DNA of 64,000 nucleotides from Paenibacillus oralis (GTDB taxonomy: Bacteria > Bacillota > Bacilli > Paenibacillales > Paenibacillaceae). Both the position numbers and the translations under genes were made by a program. The stretch lies in contig NZ_RRCN01000001.1 of the NCBI RefSeq assembly GCF_003863965.1, positions 6,445,071-6,509,070 of the forward strand, in the 5' to 3' direction. A model generated the notes under the pieces. That model made no database searches. It saw nothing but the letters and a program-made list of their open reading frames with translations, and was not told where the DNA came from. Positions 9,466 through 18,991 of the stretch are shown in pieces (positions within the stretch are counted from its first letter, which is position 1; every line of letters begins with the position of its first letter).

Positions 9466-9527
9466 GTGACATTCCTCCCGTCTTAAACCGTTTCTACATG
9501 CGTCTTCTTTAATAATGCCGCAAATCG

Positions 9528-9561
9528 AAAGCCCCGTCAATGAGACAGGGCTTTGATTATA
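9528..9561 (-). promoter_or_regulatory. Candidate zur promoter -10 and leader hairpin
   Basis: TATAAT on the minus strand (9556-9561) is followed directly by an AAAGCCC/GGGCTTT hairpin (9528-9554) about 65 bases before the zur start. No good -35 is visible, so an activator-dependent or weak promoter is possible. The hairpin could instead be an independent terminator. Confidence 0.35.
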
Positions 9562-9630
9562 GAATAGTTGCAAAATGTGATTTGCAATTAATCTTTGGAG
9601 CAAAGCCGATCAAGAACATTTCTAAAAAAT

Positions 9631-9660
9631 AACCAGGCACGGCGATCGCCGTGCCTGGTT
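9631..9660. terminator. Perfect 30-base palindromic terminator
   Basis: This perfect palindrome has half-site CCAGGCACGGCGA. On the minus strand it is followed by TTATTTTTTAG. It sits 6 bases past the stop of the large surface-protein gene. Confidence 0.8.
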
Positions 9661-9665
9661 TCCGT

Positions 9666-11897
9666 TTAGAATTTCTTTTCCGGCAGTTGCTGGAACAGAA
9701 TGCTGAATGGCAGGTTGCTGCCCGGAGCCGCCGTAAACAGCAGCTCTACCGTCTGTTCACTTTCCCCGGTGCGGAACAGCACGCCGTTTTCGTTCGGAGC
9801 CTTTAAGCTGGCGCTGTTATTGGCCAGGTTTACGATACTTCCGTTCACCATAATGACGCCCATATATCTTCCGCCCCGCGGGTTAAACGTCACGAGCGTA
9901 TTCGGCGCAACGCGGTACAGCTTAATTTTATACAACATGCCGAAATTGCCGGCATTCATTTTATAGGCTTGAGTTACTCCGTCCGCGCCGATCTGGAACG
10001 GATCGCTTGAGTTGTCGCCAATCATCAGGCGGGCCGGCTTATCTCCGACCAGATTGGTGACTTCAATGTTCCGGGTGGATTCCATGTAAGTTCCCCGGTT
10101 ATGAACGTCCTCCGGAAGGGCGGCCAGGTAAGGCAGCGCGTTGAACGGGTCCTGCCCTTTATCGACCATCACCACGTTATATTGCATGGTTTGATCACTG
10201 TATAAATCGGCAAATAAAGAAATGACGTCCCCTTGCTTCATGGTACTCGCGCTCAGCTCGTTCAGGATGACTTTGCTCTCGCCCGGAGCGATCCAAATGT
10301 CTTTATATTTGTCGCCGGTTTGCATCGATTCGAAATACCGCTGCACGGACACTTTCCCCGCCGCCGTGGCATAAGGGCTCGGTCCGCCGAACCCAAGATA
10401 TGTTTGGGTCAAATGGGCCGTTTCCGTATTGTTGTTCGTCGCAATCACGTACATGTCCATCGGTTGTCCGGTAGAGTTCACGTGATGGACCATGAAGCGC
10501 GTTGCACCGATTGCGGTTTCCCGGTACAACAAGCCTTTCTTATATACCGTCTCCGGGCTGTTGCTGCGAATCAGAGTGACCGGGTCGGACGTATAAGTAT
10601 ACTGCACTTTTTCCCAGCTCGGCACCGTCGTACCATCGAAGGCATACTTGTCGCCGATCGGGGTAAAGAGCTTGTTGAAATTGTCTTCGGTATACAGCAA
10701 GTCGTTCGTAATGGTGATCGTCTTCTCGACCGTCGAAAACAGGCCGAACTGGTTGACGACCTTCAAGCGGATCGTTTGCGGGCCCGGTGTAAAGAAGGCC
10801 AATTTCTTGTTTTCCCAAATGCGGTCTTTAATGCCGACTTCATCGGTGCTAAGATCCGTATAGGTGATCACTTCACCCATTTTGTAAGTATCTTTGTCCG
10901 TGGTGAAGTTGGCTACCGGCGGCGTATGCGGCTTCGATACGTTGATGGTCAAGGAGTACGGTTTACTCCACTGGCCGCTGGAATCCTGAACCCGGTAGGT
11001 AACGGTATAGCTTCCCGGCTCCGTGAACACGTCCTGCCGGCCGGTCCATTCTTCATTGACGATCTCAAGGCCGATCGGAGAAGAGGATTGGGTGATATAT
11101 TGCACCTGTGTCTCGCCGGCTATAATCTCCTTATTGCCGATCGTAAAAGAAGCTTCCGGCAGTGTCGCCAGATTCACGATGACCCGCTTGCCCACCGAAT
11201 CATATTGATAAGAAATGTTCAAAGCTTTGGTGATCGCCGTCAACGGCACCATGAAATTGTTTTTGACGGAATACGATTTCCCCTTCATCGTTTGCGTCAC
11301 GCCGTTTACCTTGTAATAGGTCGTATCCAGTTTAAAACGCAGCTCGTCACTGCCGCGCTTAATGATCGTTTCCTTGGTATTATTATCAAAAGAGAGTTCA
11401 AATCCGGCCCGCTCCACAATGGCGCGGATCGAGATGTAGGATACGCCGTCTTTGACTTCCATCGGATAGCCGGCCAGGTATTCCTTCCCGTTTTGGTACA
11501 TTTTATTGCTGTTTACCATCAAAATCAGCTGGCCCGAACCCGTCGTGGTCGTTTGGGAGCCAGGAGTCACTGGCGTCGTAGCCGGCTCCGTCACCGGCAC
11601 ATCGCCGTTCCCTTCATTCGTTCCGTCCTGCCCTTCCGCAGGAACCGCAGTTCCGTCCGTGTCGTCGTTTCCTGTCTGCTCTAAGTCCCCGGTCTGGCCT
11701 CCGGTTTGAACCTGACCCGCATTGTCTTCATTCATCCCGCTTTGATCAGTCGATGTGGCCTGATCTATCGTTTGCTCCGAAACACTGTTCGCGCCCGGAT
11801 TATCCCCCTGGATGAGCTCCTCTGCGCTTGCCGGAAGAACCATGGCAATTTGCGATGTTGCCAAAATCGTGGTGATTAACAATCGTTTCAAATTCAT
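9666..11897 (-). CDS. Large secreted surface protein with copper-amine-oxidase-type and PKD/Ig-like domains
   Basis: The 743-residue protein has a signal peptide (about 1-25, PASA) and an acidic Gly/Thr/Gln-rich linker to about 120. A stalk domain of copper amine oxidase N-terminal type follows (about 125-250: SISIRAIVERAGFE-like and MVPLTAITKALNI segments). Next come an Ig-like stretch and a PKD-like domain beginning PPVANFTTDKDTYKMGE (about 330-400). The C-terminal half (about 400-743) is beta-rich and I do not recognise it. There is no sortase motif or membrane anchor, so it is probably released or held on the wall by the stalk domain. It is monocistronic between terminators. Its role is unknown; wall or polysaccharide binding is a guess from the domains. 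Confidence 0.75.
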   Translation of the reverse strand: MNLKRLLITTILATSQIAMVLPASAEELIQGDNPGANSVSEQTIDQATSTDQSGMNEDNAGQVQTGGQTGDLEQTGNDDTDGTAVPAEGQDGTNEGNGDVPVTEPATTPVTPGSQTTTTGSGQLILMVNSNKMYQNGKEYLAGYPMEVKDGVSYISIRAIVERAGFELSFDNNTKETIIKRGSDELRFKLDTTYYKVNGVTQTMKGKSYSVKNNFMVPLTAITKALNISYQYDSVGKRVIVNLATLPEASFTIGNKEIIAGETQVQYITQSSSPIGLEIVNEEWTGRQDVFTEPGSYTVTYRVQDSSGQWSKPYSLTINVSKPHTPPVANFTTDKDTYKMGEVITYTDLSTDEVGIKDRIWENKKLAFFTPGPQTIRLKVVNQFGLFSTVEKTITITNDLLYTEDNFNKLFTPIGDKYAFDGTTVPSWEKVQYTYTSDPVTLIRSNSPETVYKKGLLYRETAIGATRFMVHHVNSTGQPMDMYVIATNNNTETAHLTQTYLGFGGPSPYATAAGKVSVQRYFESMQTGDKYKDIWIAPGESKVILNELSASTMKQGDVISLFADLYSDQTMQYNVVMVDKGQDPFNALPYLAALPEDVHNRGTYMESTRNIEVTNLVGDKPARLMIGDNSSDPFQIGADGVTQAYKMNAGNFGMLYKIKLYRVAPNTLVTFNPRGGRYMGVIMVNGSIVNLANNSASLKAPNENGVLFRTGESEQTVELLFTAAPGSNLPFSILFQQLPEKKF

Positions 11898-12010
11898 GCC
11901 TAAACTCCCTTTACTCTCCCATTTTTATGTAGATCCCTCGTGATCTCACAATCTATTAAACGCATGTAAAGGGGAAAAGTTTCTAAAGATTATATACAAA
12001 ATTAGACAAA

Positions 12011-13654
12011 CTATTTGTCCCTCGCGCTCCCCGTGGAATAACGGGTACTCAGGCTCACCGGCAAGACTCCTTTGGCCCGAAGTTTTCCGGTCAGCACCCC
12101 GGCCAACGCATCCAGGGCAAAAGGACGATTTTCGTAGAGGCACAAATACGTGCCGACGTCCGGAAAAGCATGGATATCGTAAGGATTCCGCGAAGAAGCG
12201 ACGATCAGCCGCCGCCGTGAGCCCCGGGCTTGAATAAGGGCATTCACCAAGCGTTTCTGCCCTTCATCGATTTCTCCCTCCGCCGTGTAGGTGATCACGA
12301 CGATTTGTTCAAAACCTTCGCTCTGCCGGAGCACGGCGGCGATTTCCGCATCCGCCGGACGCGAGCCGATAAGAGCAAGGACGACCTGCTCATGCAGCGG
12401 CTTTAACGCATCGGCAAGCGTATAAGAATGCACCGCCGGCTCATCGACCTCGGTGCGGTGGCGCAGCTCCGGCCACACGACCAGCACGGGCCTAGCCGGA
12501 TCAAGCGGCAGGTTGCCGGCATCGCAGACGAGCGTGACGCTGCGTTCGGCGCAGCGGCGGAGCAAGCCGGCGCTTTCCGCCTGCGGCGTCAGCGGATCGG
12601 GCGGCCCGGACGCCGCCGCGTACGTCTCGCCTGCCGCGCCCCCCAGCCGCTCCGCCTTCAGCGCCAAAATCCGCGCCACCGACGCATCGATCCGCTCCTC
12701 GCTTAAGCGCCCGCCGCGCACCGCCGCGCATACCTGCTCGATCGCGGCGACCTGCTCCGCCATCGTGTGGCTGACGAGGACCAGGTCGGCCCCGGCTTCG
12801 ATCGCGCGCACGGCACCTTCCGCTACTCCGAAATGGCGGGAAATCGCCTGCATCTCCAGACAATCGGTGACGATGAGTCCCCGGTAGCCCAGCTCTTCCC
12901 GCAGCAATTCGGTCAACACGCGCCGCGATAACGTCGCCGGAATTTCGTCAGGCTCAAAAGCCGGAAAAATAACATGCGCCGTCATCATCGCATCCACTTC
13001 CGCCTCGATGGCCCGCCGAAACGGAACCAGCTCGACCTCGTGCAGCCGCTCCTTGCCGTGAGGCACCACGGCGAGCCCGAGGTGGGAATCGACGTCCGTG
13101 TCGCCGTGCCCGGGAAAATGCTTGGCCGTGGCGATCACGCCTTGGCTAAGGTAACCGCGAATCGCCGCAGCCCCATGCTGCGCCACAAGCTCCGGATTCT
13201 CCCCGAAGGAACGCACGCCGATGACGGGATTCGCCGGATTGTTGTTGACGTCGACGCAGGGCGCAAAATTAAAGTTGATGCCAAGCAGGGCCATCTCCTT
13301 TGCGGCCAGAGCGGCCACCCGTTCCGTCAGCCTCGGATCGTTTGCCGCCCCAAGCGCCATATTTCCCGGAATCCGGCTCATCCCTTCATGATCCAGCCGG
13401 GCGACCATGCCGCCTTCCTGATCAATTGAAACGAACAGCGGGACTGCGGACGCCTCCCGGTTGATCGCTTGCAGGCAACGCGACAAACCCGCAAGCTGCG
13501 CGGCCGATTCGATGTTGCGGCGAAAATACACGACCCCGCCGATATGGTATTGCCGGATCAGCGTCCGAATATGCTCATCCGGCGTTACGCCGTGAAAACC
13601 GCAAATAAACAGCTGCCCGACCTTTTGCTCCAAAGTGAGTGCTCCTGCGTTCAT
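12011..13654 (-). CDS. nagZ: GH3 beta-N-acetylhexosaminidase (NagZ-type)
   Basis: The 547-residue protein has the GH3 TIM barrel, with KHFPGHGDTDVDSH, the His/Asp catalytic dyad loop of NagZ-type enzymes, and the nucleophile segment VTDCLEMQAI (Asp in TDCLEM). A C-terminal alpha/beta domain follows at about 370-530. There is no signal peptide, so it should act in the cytoplasm, cleaving terminal GlcNAc from wall fragments or chitooligosaccharides. It is the last gene of the sugar ABC/two-component operon, 19 bases after the response regulator. This suggests that the imported substrate is a beta-linked hexosaminide. The MurNAc catabolic genes at 60-63 kb would handle a product of wall recycling. 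Confidence 0.87.
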   Translation of the reverse strand: MNAGALTLEQKVGQLFICGFHGVTPDEHIRTLIRQYHIGGVVYFRRNIESAAQLAGLSRCLQAINREASAVPLFVSIDQEGGMVARLDHEGMSRIPGNMALGAANDPRLTERVAALAAKEMALLGINFNFAPCVDVNNNPANPVIGVRSFGENPELVAQHGAAAIRGYLSQGVIATAKHFPGHGDTDVDSHLGLAVVPHGKERLHEVELVPFRRAIEAEVDAMMTAHVIFPAFEPDEIPATLSRRVLTELLREELGYRGLIVTDCLEMQAISRHFGVAEGAVRAIEAGADLVLVSHTMAEQVAAIEQVCAAVRGGRLSEERIDASVARILALKAERLGGAAGETYAAASGPPDPLTPQAESAGLLRRCAERSVTLVCDAGNLPLDPARPVLVVWPELRHRTEVDEPAVHSYTLADALKPLHEQVVLALIGSRPADAEIAAVLRQSEGFEQIVVITYTAEGEIDEGQKRLVNALIQARGSRRRLIVASSRNPYDIHAFPDVGTYLCLYENRPFALDALAGVLTGKLRAKGVLPVSLSTRYSTGSARDK

Positions 13655-13673
13655 ATCCCGTCCATCTCCCCGC

Positions 13674-15308
13674 TCAGGATGCGTTCGTCTCCTTCTGACG
13701 GTAATCGGAAGGCGTCATCCCGGTATATTTTTGAAACACTTTGGTAAAGTAGCGCCGCTCCTGGTAGCCGATTTCGCTGCCGATCTGGGCGATCGAGCGC
13801 CCGCTTTCCCGCAGCAGGCATTTGGCCAATTCGATCCGCTGTTTGGTCAGGTATTCGACGAACGTTTCCCCGAAGTGGCTTTTAAACAGCAGGCAGAAAT
13901 AACTCGTGCTGATCCCGAGATGATCGGCCAGCTCCTCAATGCCGAAATCGTCGCCCAAATGCCGCTGAATGTAGTTCTCCGCGGTCATCATCAGCAGCTC
14001 GGAGGTCTTTTTGGATGAGAGGCAGGATCTTGACTGCGCAATCAACGATACGATCAGGGACAATAGGTCCTTGAGGCTAAGCGAGCGCTGCAGCCTTTGC
14101 CACAAAGCTTCCTCCTGCTCGCCGGGCAGCATCTGCAGCTCGCGCATTTCGCGCAGCAGATGAATCAGCAAGTAATGCAGCAGTTTAACGGCAGCATACG
14201 CCCGATGCTCATCCATATGACCGATATACCGCTTAAGCTCCGCCACGACCTGTTCCAGGGCTTCCAGGTTGCCATTGCGCAGGCCGCCGCTAAGCTGCTC
14301 GATCCAGCGCCAGTGCATCCGGGAATCCCCAGCGTCAGCGGGCCATATTTCCCTGAAGTCCTCCGTACGCCCTTCCCCCGCCTCCAAAAACCATTCCTCC
14401 GGCGCTTTTAAGATCAGCGTTTGCTGCAACCGATAGTACGCGGCCGCCAGTTCCTGAGCCGTTTGCGGCCGGGGCTCCAGGCAGAATCGGACCGCAAGCC
14501 CAGCCTCGTCATCTTCCCGCAGCCGTTGGCGCAGGCGTTCAAACCCGGGCTGCAGCGTCCATTTCGTAATCGGCCGGCTATCCGTCGAAACCGGGACCAC
14601 CAGACACCATTCTCCCTCGCGAATTTGCAGCACCGTGGCTCCCGCGGGGAAAACGCCGCCGAAAATTTCTTTGATCGCGTGTTTGGTCCGCAAATTCCAA
14701 GCTTTCCGTTGAGGTGCGCTCCAGGGCAGGGAATGATGCGAGTAACCCTCGAAATCCAGCAGCAGGAGGACATAACACCGCTCTTCCGCCGGACCTTGCT
14801 CCTCATCCCACAAAGCGCCGTTTTCCGTTTCCTGTCCAAGCAGCGCATGGAGCAGGAAGTTTTCGGCGGCCAAATCCTTGGCCTGATGGAGGCGTTCCTC
14901 CATGCCCAGCGCTTTGCGTTTCTCCCGAATTTCGCCGGCGATCCGCCCCACCGTTTCCTCCAGCTCGGCATAATGGATCGGCTTGCAAATGTAATCTTTT
15001 ACCCCATAACGGATCGCCGTCTTCGCATATTCAAACTCCTGATACCCCGTCAGAAGCAAAATTTCGCAGGGAAAATTCAGCTCGCGAACTTTTTGCAGCA
15101 GCGTGATCCCGTCCATAACCGGCATGCGGATGTCGCTCAAGATCAAATCGGGACGATGCAAGGCCGCCGCTTCCAGCGCATCCTTGCCGTTCCGGGCCAA
15201 ACCGACGATTTCAAACCCCATATCTCCCCACGGCAATATTTTCGACAAATTGCTCAAAATATGAATTTCATCGTCAACCAGCAGAGCCTTTAAACGCATC
15301 GTCATCAC
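13674..15308 (-). CDS. YesN-type response regulator with AraC DNA-binding domain
   Basis: The 544-residue protein has an N-terminal receiver (LLVDDE near residue 10, phospho-acceptor in PDLILSDIRMP, and Lys in KDYICKPI). A middle region of about 300 residues is typical of this class. A C-terminal AraC double helix-turn-helix (about 440-540) contains LADHLGISTSYFCLLFK and IGYQERRYFTKVFQKYTGMTPSDYR. It should activate the transporter operon in response to the kinase encoded just upstream; the two genes overlap by 35 bases. The start could also be the in-frame ATG at 15299. Confidence 0.92.
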   Translation of the reverse strand: MMTMRLKALLVDDEIHILSNLSKILPWGDMGFEIVGLARNGKDALEAAALHRPDLILSDIRMPVMDGITLLQKVRELNFPCEILLLTGYQEFEYAKTAIRYGVKDYICKPIHYAELEETVGRIAGEIREKRKALGMEERLHQAKDLAAENFLLHALLGQETENGALWDEEQGPAEERCYVLLLLDFEGYSHHSLPWSAPQRKAWNLRTKHAIKEIFGGVFPAGATVLQIREGEWCLVVPVSTDSRPITKWTLQPGFERLRQRLREDDEAGLAVRFCLEPRPQTAQELAAAYYRLQQTLILKAPEEWFLEAGEGRTEDFREIWPADAGDSRMHWRWIEQLSGGLRNGNLEALEQVVAELKRYIGHMDEHRAYAAVKLLHYLLIHLLREMRELQMLPGEQEEALWQRLQRSLSLKDLLSLIVSLIAQSRSCLSSKKTSELLMMTAENYIQRHLGDDFGIEELADHLGISTSYFCLLFKSHFGETFVEYLTKQRIELAKCLLRESGRSIAQIGSEIGYQERRYFTKVFQKYTGMTPSDYRQKETNAS

Positions 15309-17118
15309 CCGCCCCGTATTTAGGTATCACACACTGAATAATCGTTCCGTACCCGGGCTGCGAACAGATAAACAAGCCGTATTTGCGGCCGTATTTGAAC
15401 CTGAGCCGATCGTACACGCTGCGCAGCCCCAGCCCCCGGCGTTCGTGACTCGGATAAGGCGTCACCGTCCCGTAGGCCGGATCCTCCAGGTCCGCGTATT
15501 GAATCGTCGCCAGTTGCCCGCTCGTCATCCCAATTCCGTTATCCTCCACTTTCAGCAGAATCCGGTCTTGTTCCATGCTCCCCGTTACCGTGATTTTGCC
15601 TTTGTACTCAATTCCTTCAAACCCGTGCTGAATGCTGTTTTCCACCAGCGGCTGCAGCGTCAATTTAAGCACCCGGCAATTCAGCATCTCGCCTTGAATG
15701 TTGATTTCATAATCAAACAAATCGTCGAACCTGAATTTCTGGATTTCCAAATAATTGCGCAAATGCTCGATTTCCTCGCTCAGCTTGATCTCTTCCCGCC
15801 CCTGGATGCTGATGCGCAAAATGCTGGCAAGACGAACGACCATTTCGCTGACCTTGCGCCCTTCGTTTTGCACGGCGAGCACATTGATCGATTCCAGCGT
15901 ATTAAACAGAAAATGCGGTTTGATCTGCGCCTGCAGCACCCTCAGCTCGGCATTGGCCTTCTGCAGTTGCTCCCGCTTCACTTGCTCGAACAATTCATTG
16001 ATTTTGTCCATTTGATTGTTGAAGCCTTTTTGCAGCAGCAGCAGCTCGTCGTCGCCTTTTTCGTCGACCCGGGCGTGCAAATCGCCGCTTTCGACCTTGC
16101 GCATAAAGCGCACGATCACACCGATCGTTCCGGTAATCCGGTTCATAAACAGCACGTTAAACAGCATCGCCGTCAGCACGCACACGCAAATGATCGCCAC
16201 AAACCATTTGGCGAACATCGTTACCTCCCGGGACAAATAACTCCAGGAAGTCACCGACACCAGGCTCCAGGGGTAATCCTGCAGCTTATAGATCGAAATG
16301 ACGCTTTCCTGCCCGTCAAATTTCCCTTTGAAACTGTGGTAACTTTCGGGGAACCGCCATTTGTGCGAAATATACTCCCCGATTTGCCGGCCATCCAGCT
16401 CCGCTTGGTAATCGTACAAAATAAGCCCCTGATCATTGACCAGCATAAACCGGGTATCCTGCAAATTGCTGCCCAAATTCAAGTTCTGAAAAATCTTTTC
16501 GAATTCCCAATTTTTGATCTGCACCACCAGCACGCCCACACGCCCCAGATTGCTCAGCTTCTTGATCAGCCGGATCTGCGTAAACACGCTGTCCGACCCG
16601 GTCAATTCCGGATATTCGTGCGGACCGATCCACCTTGGCATCCCGTTTAACGCCATCACTTCATTATATAGAGGATGCTCTTTGAATTTTTCGTAAGGCA
16701 GTGTTTGAAAATTTTCCTTGTTAAAAATCGCAATAACATTCGAGCGTCCCCCGCCATGGAGATTGTACAGGAACGCGTAGTCGATGGCGGGATGGCTGTA
16801 CAGCAGGGAGCGGAAGTTCCGCTGGTTGGCGTTCAGCTCCAGTTGGGTCGTCGCCGTCAAATCCTGCGAATCCGGGTCCTTCGCCACCAGCGCATCCTGG
16901 AACACGCCCTTGGCAATGCCGTTGTCGGTCACGTTGTCCATTTCATGCAGCGCGCTTTTGATGCTGTAGCCGATCGCTTTCAGCGAATACTCCGCCTGTT
17001 GGCTGTATTTCGTTTCGATCGAACGGAAGGTGACCCAAAACGTAATAATCCCCAAAATAAACAAAGGGATAATGACGAGCCCTAAAAAGGCGGTAAACAA
17101 TTTAATGCGCAGATTCAT
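15274..17118 (-). CDS. YesM-type sensor histidine kinase
   Basis: The 614-residue protein has two membrane helices (about 5-30 and 295-320) flanking an extracellular dCache-like sensor region. A HAMP segment is followed by a His_kinase domain with LQAQIKPHFLFNTLESIN (phospho-His in PHFLFN) and the ATPase N and G boxes (LVENSIQHGF, GIGMT, GLGLRSVYDRL). It senses an extracellular ligand, perhaps a sugar, or the loaded binding protein, and phosphorylates the adjacent AraC-type regulator. It is in an operon downstream of the permease genes. Confidence 0.93.
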   Translation of the reverse strand: MNLRIKLFTAFLGLVIIPLFILGIITFWVTFRSIETKYSQQAEYSLKAIGYSIKSALHEMDNVTDNGIAKGVFQDALVAKDPDSQDLTATTQLELNANQRNFRSLLYSHPAIDYAFLYNLHGGGRSNVIAIFNKENFQTLPYEKFKEHPLYNEVMALNGMPRWIGPHEYPELTGSDSVFTQIRLIKKLSNLGRVGVLVVQIKNWEFEKIFQNLNLGSNLQDTRFMLVNDQGLILYDYQAELDGRQIGEYISHKWRFPESYHSFKGKFDGQESVISIYKLQDYPWSLVSVTSWSYLSREVTMFAKWFVAIICVCVLTAMLFNVLFMNRITGTIGVIVRFMRKVESGDLHARVDEKGDDELLLLQKGFNNQMDKINELFEQVKREQLQKANAELRVLQAQIKPHFLFNTLESINVLAVQNEGRKVSEMVVRLASILRISIQGREEIKLSEEIEHLRNYLEIQKFRFDDLFDYEINIQGEMLNCRVLKLTLQPLVENSIQHGFEGIEYKGKITVTGSMEQDRILLKVEDNGIGMTSGQLATIQYADLEDPAYGTVTPYPSHERRGLGLRSVYDRLRFKYGRKYGLFICSQPGYGTIIQCVIPKYGAGDDDAFKGSAG

Positions 17119-17196
17119 CGGCGGCAGCTCCCATGCTTTGAGCGAATATGCTTGACGTCTATTTTGGCGTTTTACCTCATTTTACCACGCCGCCGC

Positions 17197-18024
17197 TTAT
17201 CCTTTAACGCTTCCCGCCGTCACCCCTTCAATAATTTTTTCCTGCAGCACGGCGTAAATGATCATGACGGGAAGCACGCTGAACACGATCCCGGCCGACA
17301 TCTGAGCATAGTTCGTATTGTAGGCGTCGCGGAAACCGACCATGCCTACCGGCAGCGTGCGCAGTTCGTCGCTGGACAAAAAGTAGTTCGCCAGCAAAAA
17401 CTCGTTCCAGTTCCCGAGAAAATTGACGATAAACACCGTGACGATAGCCGGAACGGTCAGCGGAACGATGATCCGCGCGAACAGCCTGGCGGAGCCGAGC
17501 CCATCCATGACAGCGGCTTCTTCGATTTCCCCGGGGATCGAGCGCATGAAGGCGGCCAGGATAATGACCGATAGCGGAATCGCGTTCGCCACATAAGGCA
17601 AAATGAGCGCCAGGTGCGTGTCGAGCACGTCCAGCCTGCGCATCATCCCGTAAATCGGCAGCAAAAGCGAGTTGTTCGGAATCAGCATGCCCAGCAGAAT
17701 CAACTGAAAGATGACCATGCTGATCCGGCCATAGCGCATCCGCGTCACCGCAAACGCCAGCATCGCCGCCAGCAGGATGGACAGACAGGCCGACAATACG
17801 CCGATATACAAGCTGTTAAAAAAATAGGTGCTGATTTTGGCATTCACCCAGGCGTTGACGTAATTGTCAAAAATGATCGAACCCGGCGGTCCAAACGGGT
17901 TTGCAGCAATCGCCTGGTTGTTGCTTTTGACCGAGGAAAACAACACGAACAGAAACGGATATAAAATGACGAGCAGATAGGCCATTAGAAATAGATGCGG
18001 GATCGTTTTTTTGAGCGCTCTCAT
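17197..18024 (-). CDS. Carbohydrate ABC transporter permease, MalG type
   Basis: The 275-residue protein has six membrane helices and the EAA loop EEAAVMDGLGSARLFARIIVPL that contacts the ATPase. It belongs to the CUT1 sugar importer class. The start ATG overlaps the stop of the upstream permease (TGATG), indicating coupled translation. No ATP-binding subunit is encoded in this operon; CUT1 systems in Bacillales commonly use a shared MsmX-type ATPase encoded elsewhere. Confidence 0.93.
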   Translation of the reverse strand: MRALKKTIPHLFLMAYLLVILYPFLFVLFSSVKSNNQAIAANPFGPPGSIIFDNYVNAWVNAKISTYFFNSLYIGVLSACLSILLAAMLAFAVTRMRYGRISMVIFQLILLGMLIPNNSLLLPIYGMMRRLDVLDTHLALILPYVANAIPLSVIILAAFMRSIPGEIEEAAVMDGLGSARLFARIIVPLTVPAIVTVFIVNFLGNWNEFLLANYFLSSDELRTLPVGMVGFRDAYNTNYAQMSAGIVFSVLPVMIIYAVLQEKIIEGVTAGSVKG

Positions 18025-18908
18025 CAGTATTCAATCCTTTCCGTTCGTCTGGAGACGAAGACCTGGTATGCCGCCGTAATGAGGATCGTAAACACGAAAA
18101 TGAGCACCGCGATCGCGTTGCCGAAGCCATGGCGGAAGCTGGTGATCGCGTAGCGGATCATATACGTCGCCATCACGTCCGTCGATCCCGCCGGACCGCC
18201 TTTAGTCATGACGAGCACGATGTCCGCCGCTTTCATCGCCCCGGCCACCGACAGCATGATGACGACGGAAATGATCGGCATGATGAGCGGAATCGTGATT
18301 TTTAACGCCCTCTGAATGCCGCTCGCGCCGTCGATCGCCGCCGCTTCTTCCAGCTCTCGCGGAATGGCCAGGATCGCCGCCAGCACCATCACGATGTAAA
18401 AGCCGGTCCACTGCCAGGCGTTCGTAATCAAGATGGATAACATCGCCCAATTTTTGTCCGACAGCCAATAGACCGGCGGAATGCCGAATACGCCCAGCAC
18501 CTTGTTCATCAGCCCAAAATCCGGGTTATAAATAAATCCCCACAAAATGCCGATCACGGCAGTGGACATAATAGACGGCATAAACACGGCTGTCTTGTAC
18601 AAGCCTTTAAGCTTCTTCACGCTTGCGATCAGCAGCGAAAAAAAGACGATCAGCGGCACTTGGATCAGGCAGGAAAACAGGATAAAATACGCGTTGTTGC
18701 GCACCGATTTCCAAAAAGCCTGATCATGCAAGGCCGTGGCGTAATTGTCCAAGCCGATGTAGCTTATGTTTTTCGAGATCCCGTTCCAGCTGGTAAAGCT
18801 GTGATTGATGGCGGTAAAAATCGGATAAATAAAAAAGGCCAGAAAAAGCACAAAGGCCGGTAAAACGAACAGCACATACAGCAGAGGATTTCTAAGCGCT
18901 TTGTTCAT
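18024..18908 (-). CDS. Carbohydrate ABC transporter permease, MalF type
   Basis: With ATG at 18908 (GGAGG upstream) the protein has 294 residues, about six helices and the EAA motif LEEAAAIDGASGIQRALKITIPLIMP. It pairs with the MalG-type permease encoded next. The 14 extra residues of the longer reading lack a ribosome site. It follows the solute-binding protein gene by 83 bases. Confidence 0.93.
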   Translation of the reverse strand: MNKALRNPLLYVLFVLPAFVLFLAFFIYPIFTAINHSFTSWNGISKNISYIGLDNYATALHDQAFWKSVRNNAYFILFSCLIQVPLIVFFSLLIASVKKLKGLYKTAVFMPSIMSTAVIGILWGFIYNPDFGLMNKVLGVFGIPPVYWLSDKNWAMLSILITNAWQWTGFYIVMVLAAILAIPRELEEAAAIDGASGIQRALKITIPLIMPIISVVIMLSVAGAMKAADIVLVMTKGGPAGSTDVMATYMIRYAITSFRHGFGNAIAVLIFVFTILITAAYQVFVSRRTERIEY

Positions 18909-18991
18909 GCCAATAACCTCCGTAGTCGGGAGCAAAGGCGCCAACGCCATCGAGGCGAGCGGCGCCCTTGCCGAAATTCATTCGTGATCTG

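Noticed and set aside
9466..9603. 46-residue N-terminal extension of Zur
   Set aside because: It spans the promoter-like TATAAT and a hairpin, and ATG 9465 has GGGAGG and matches the family start.
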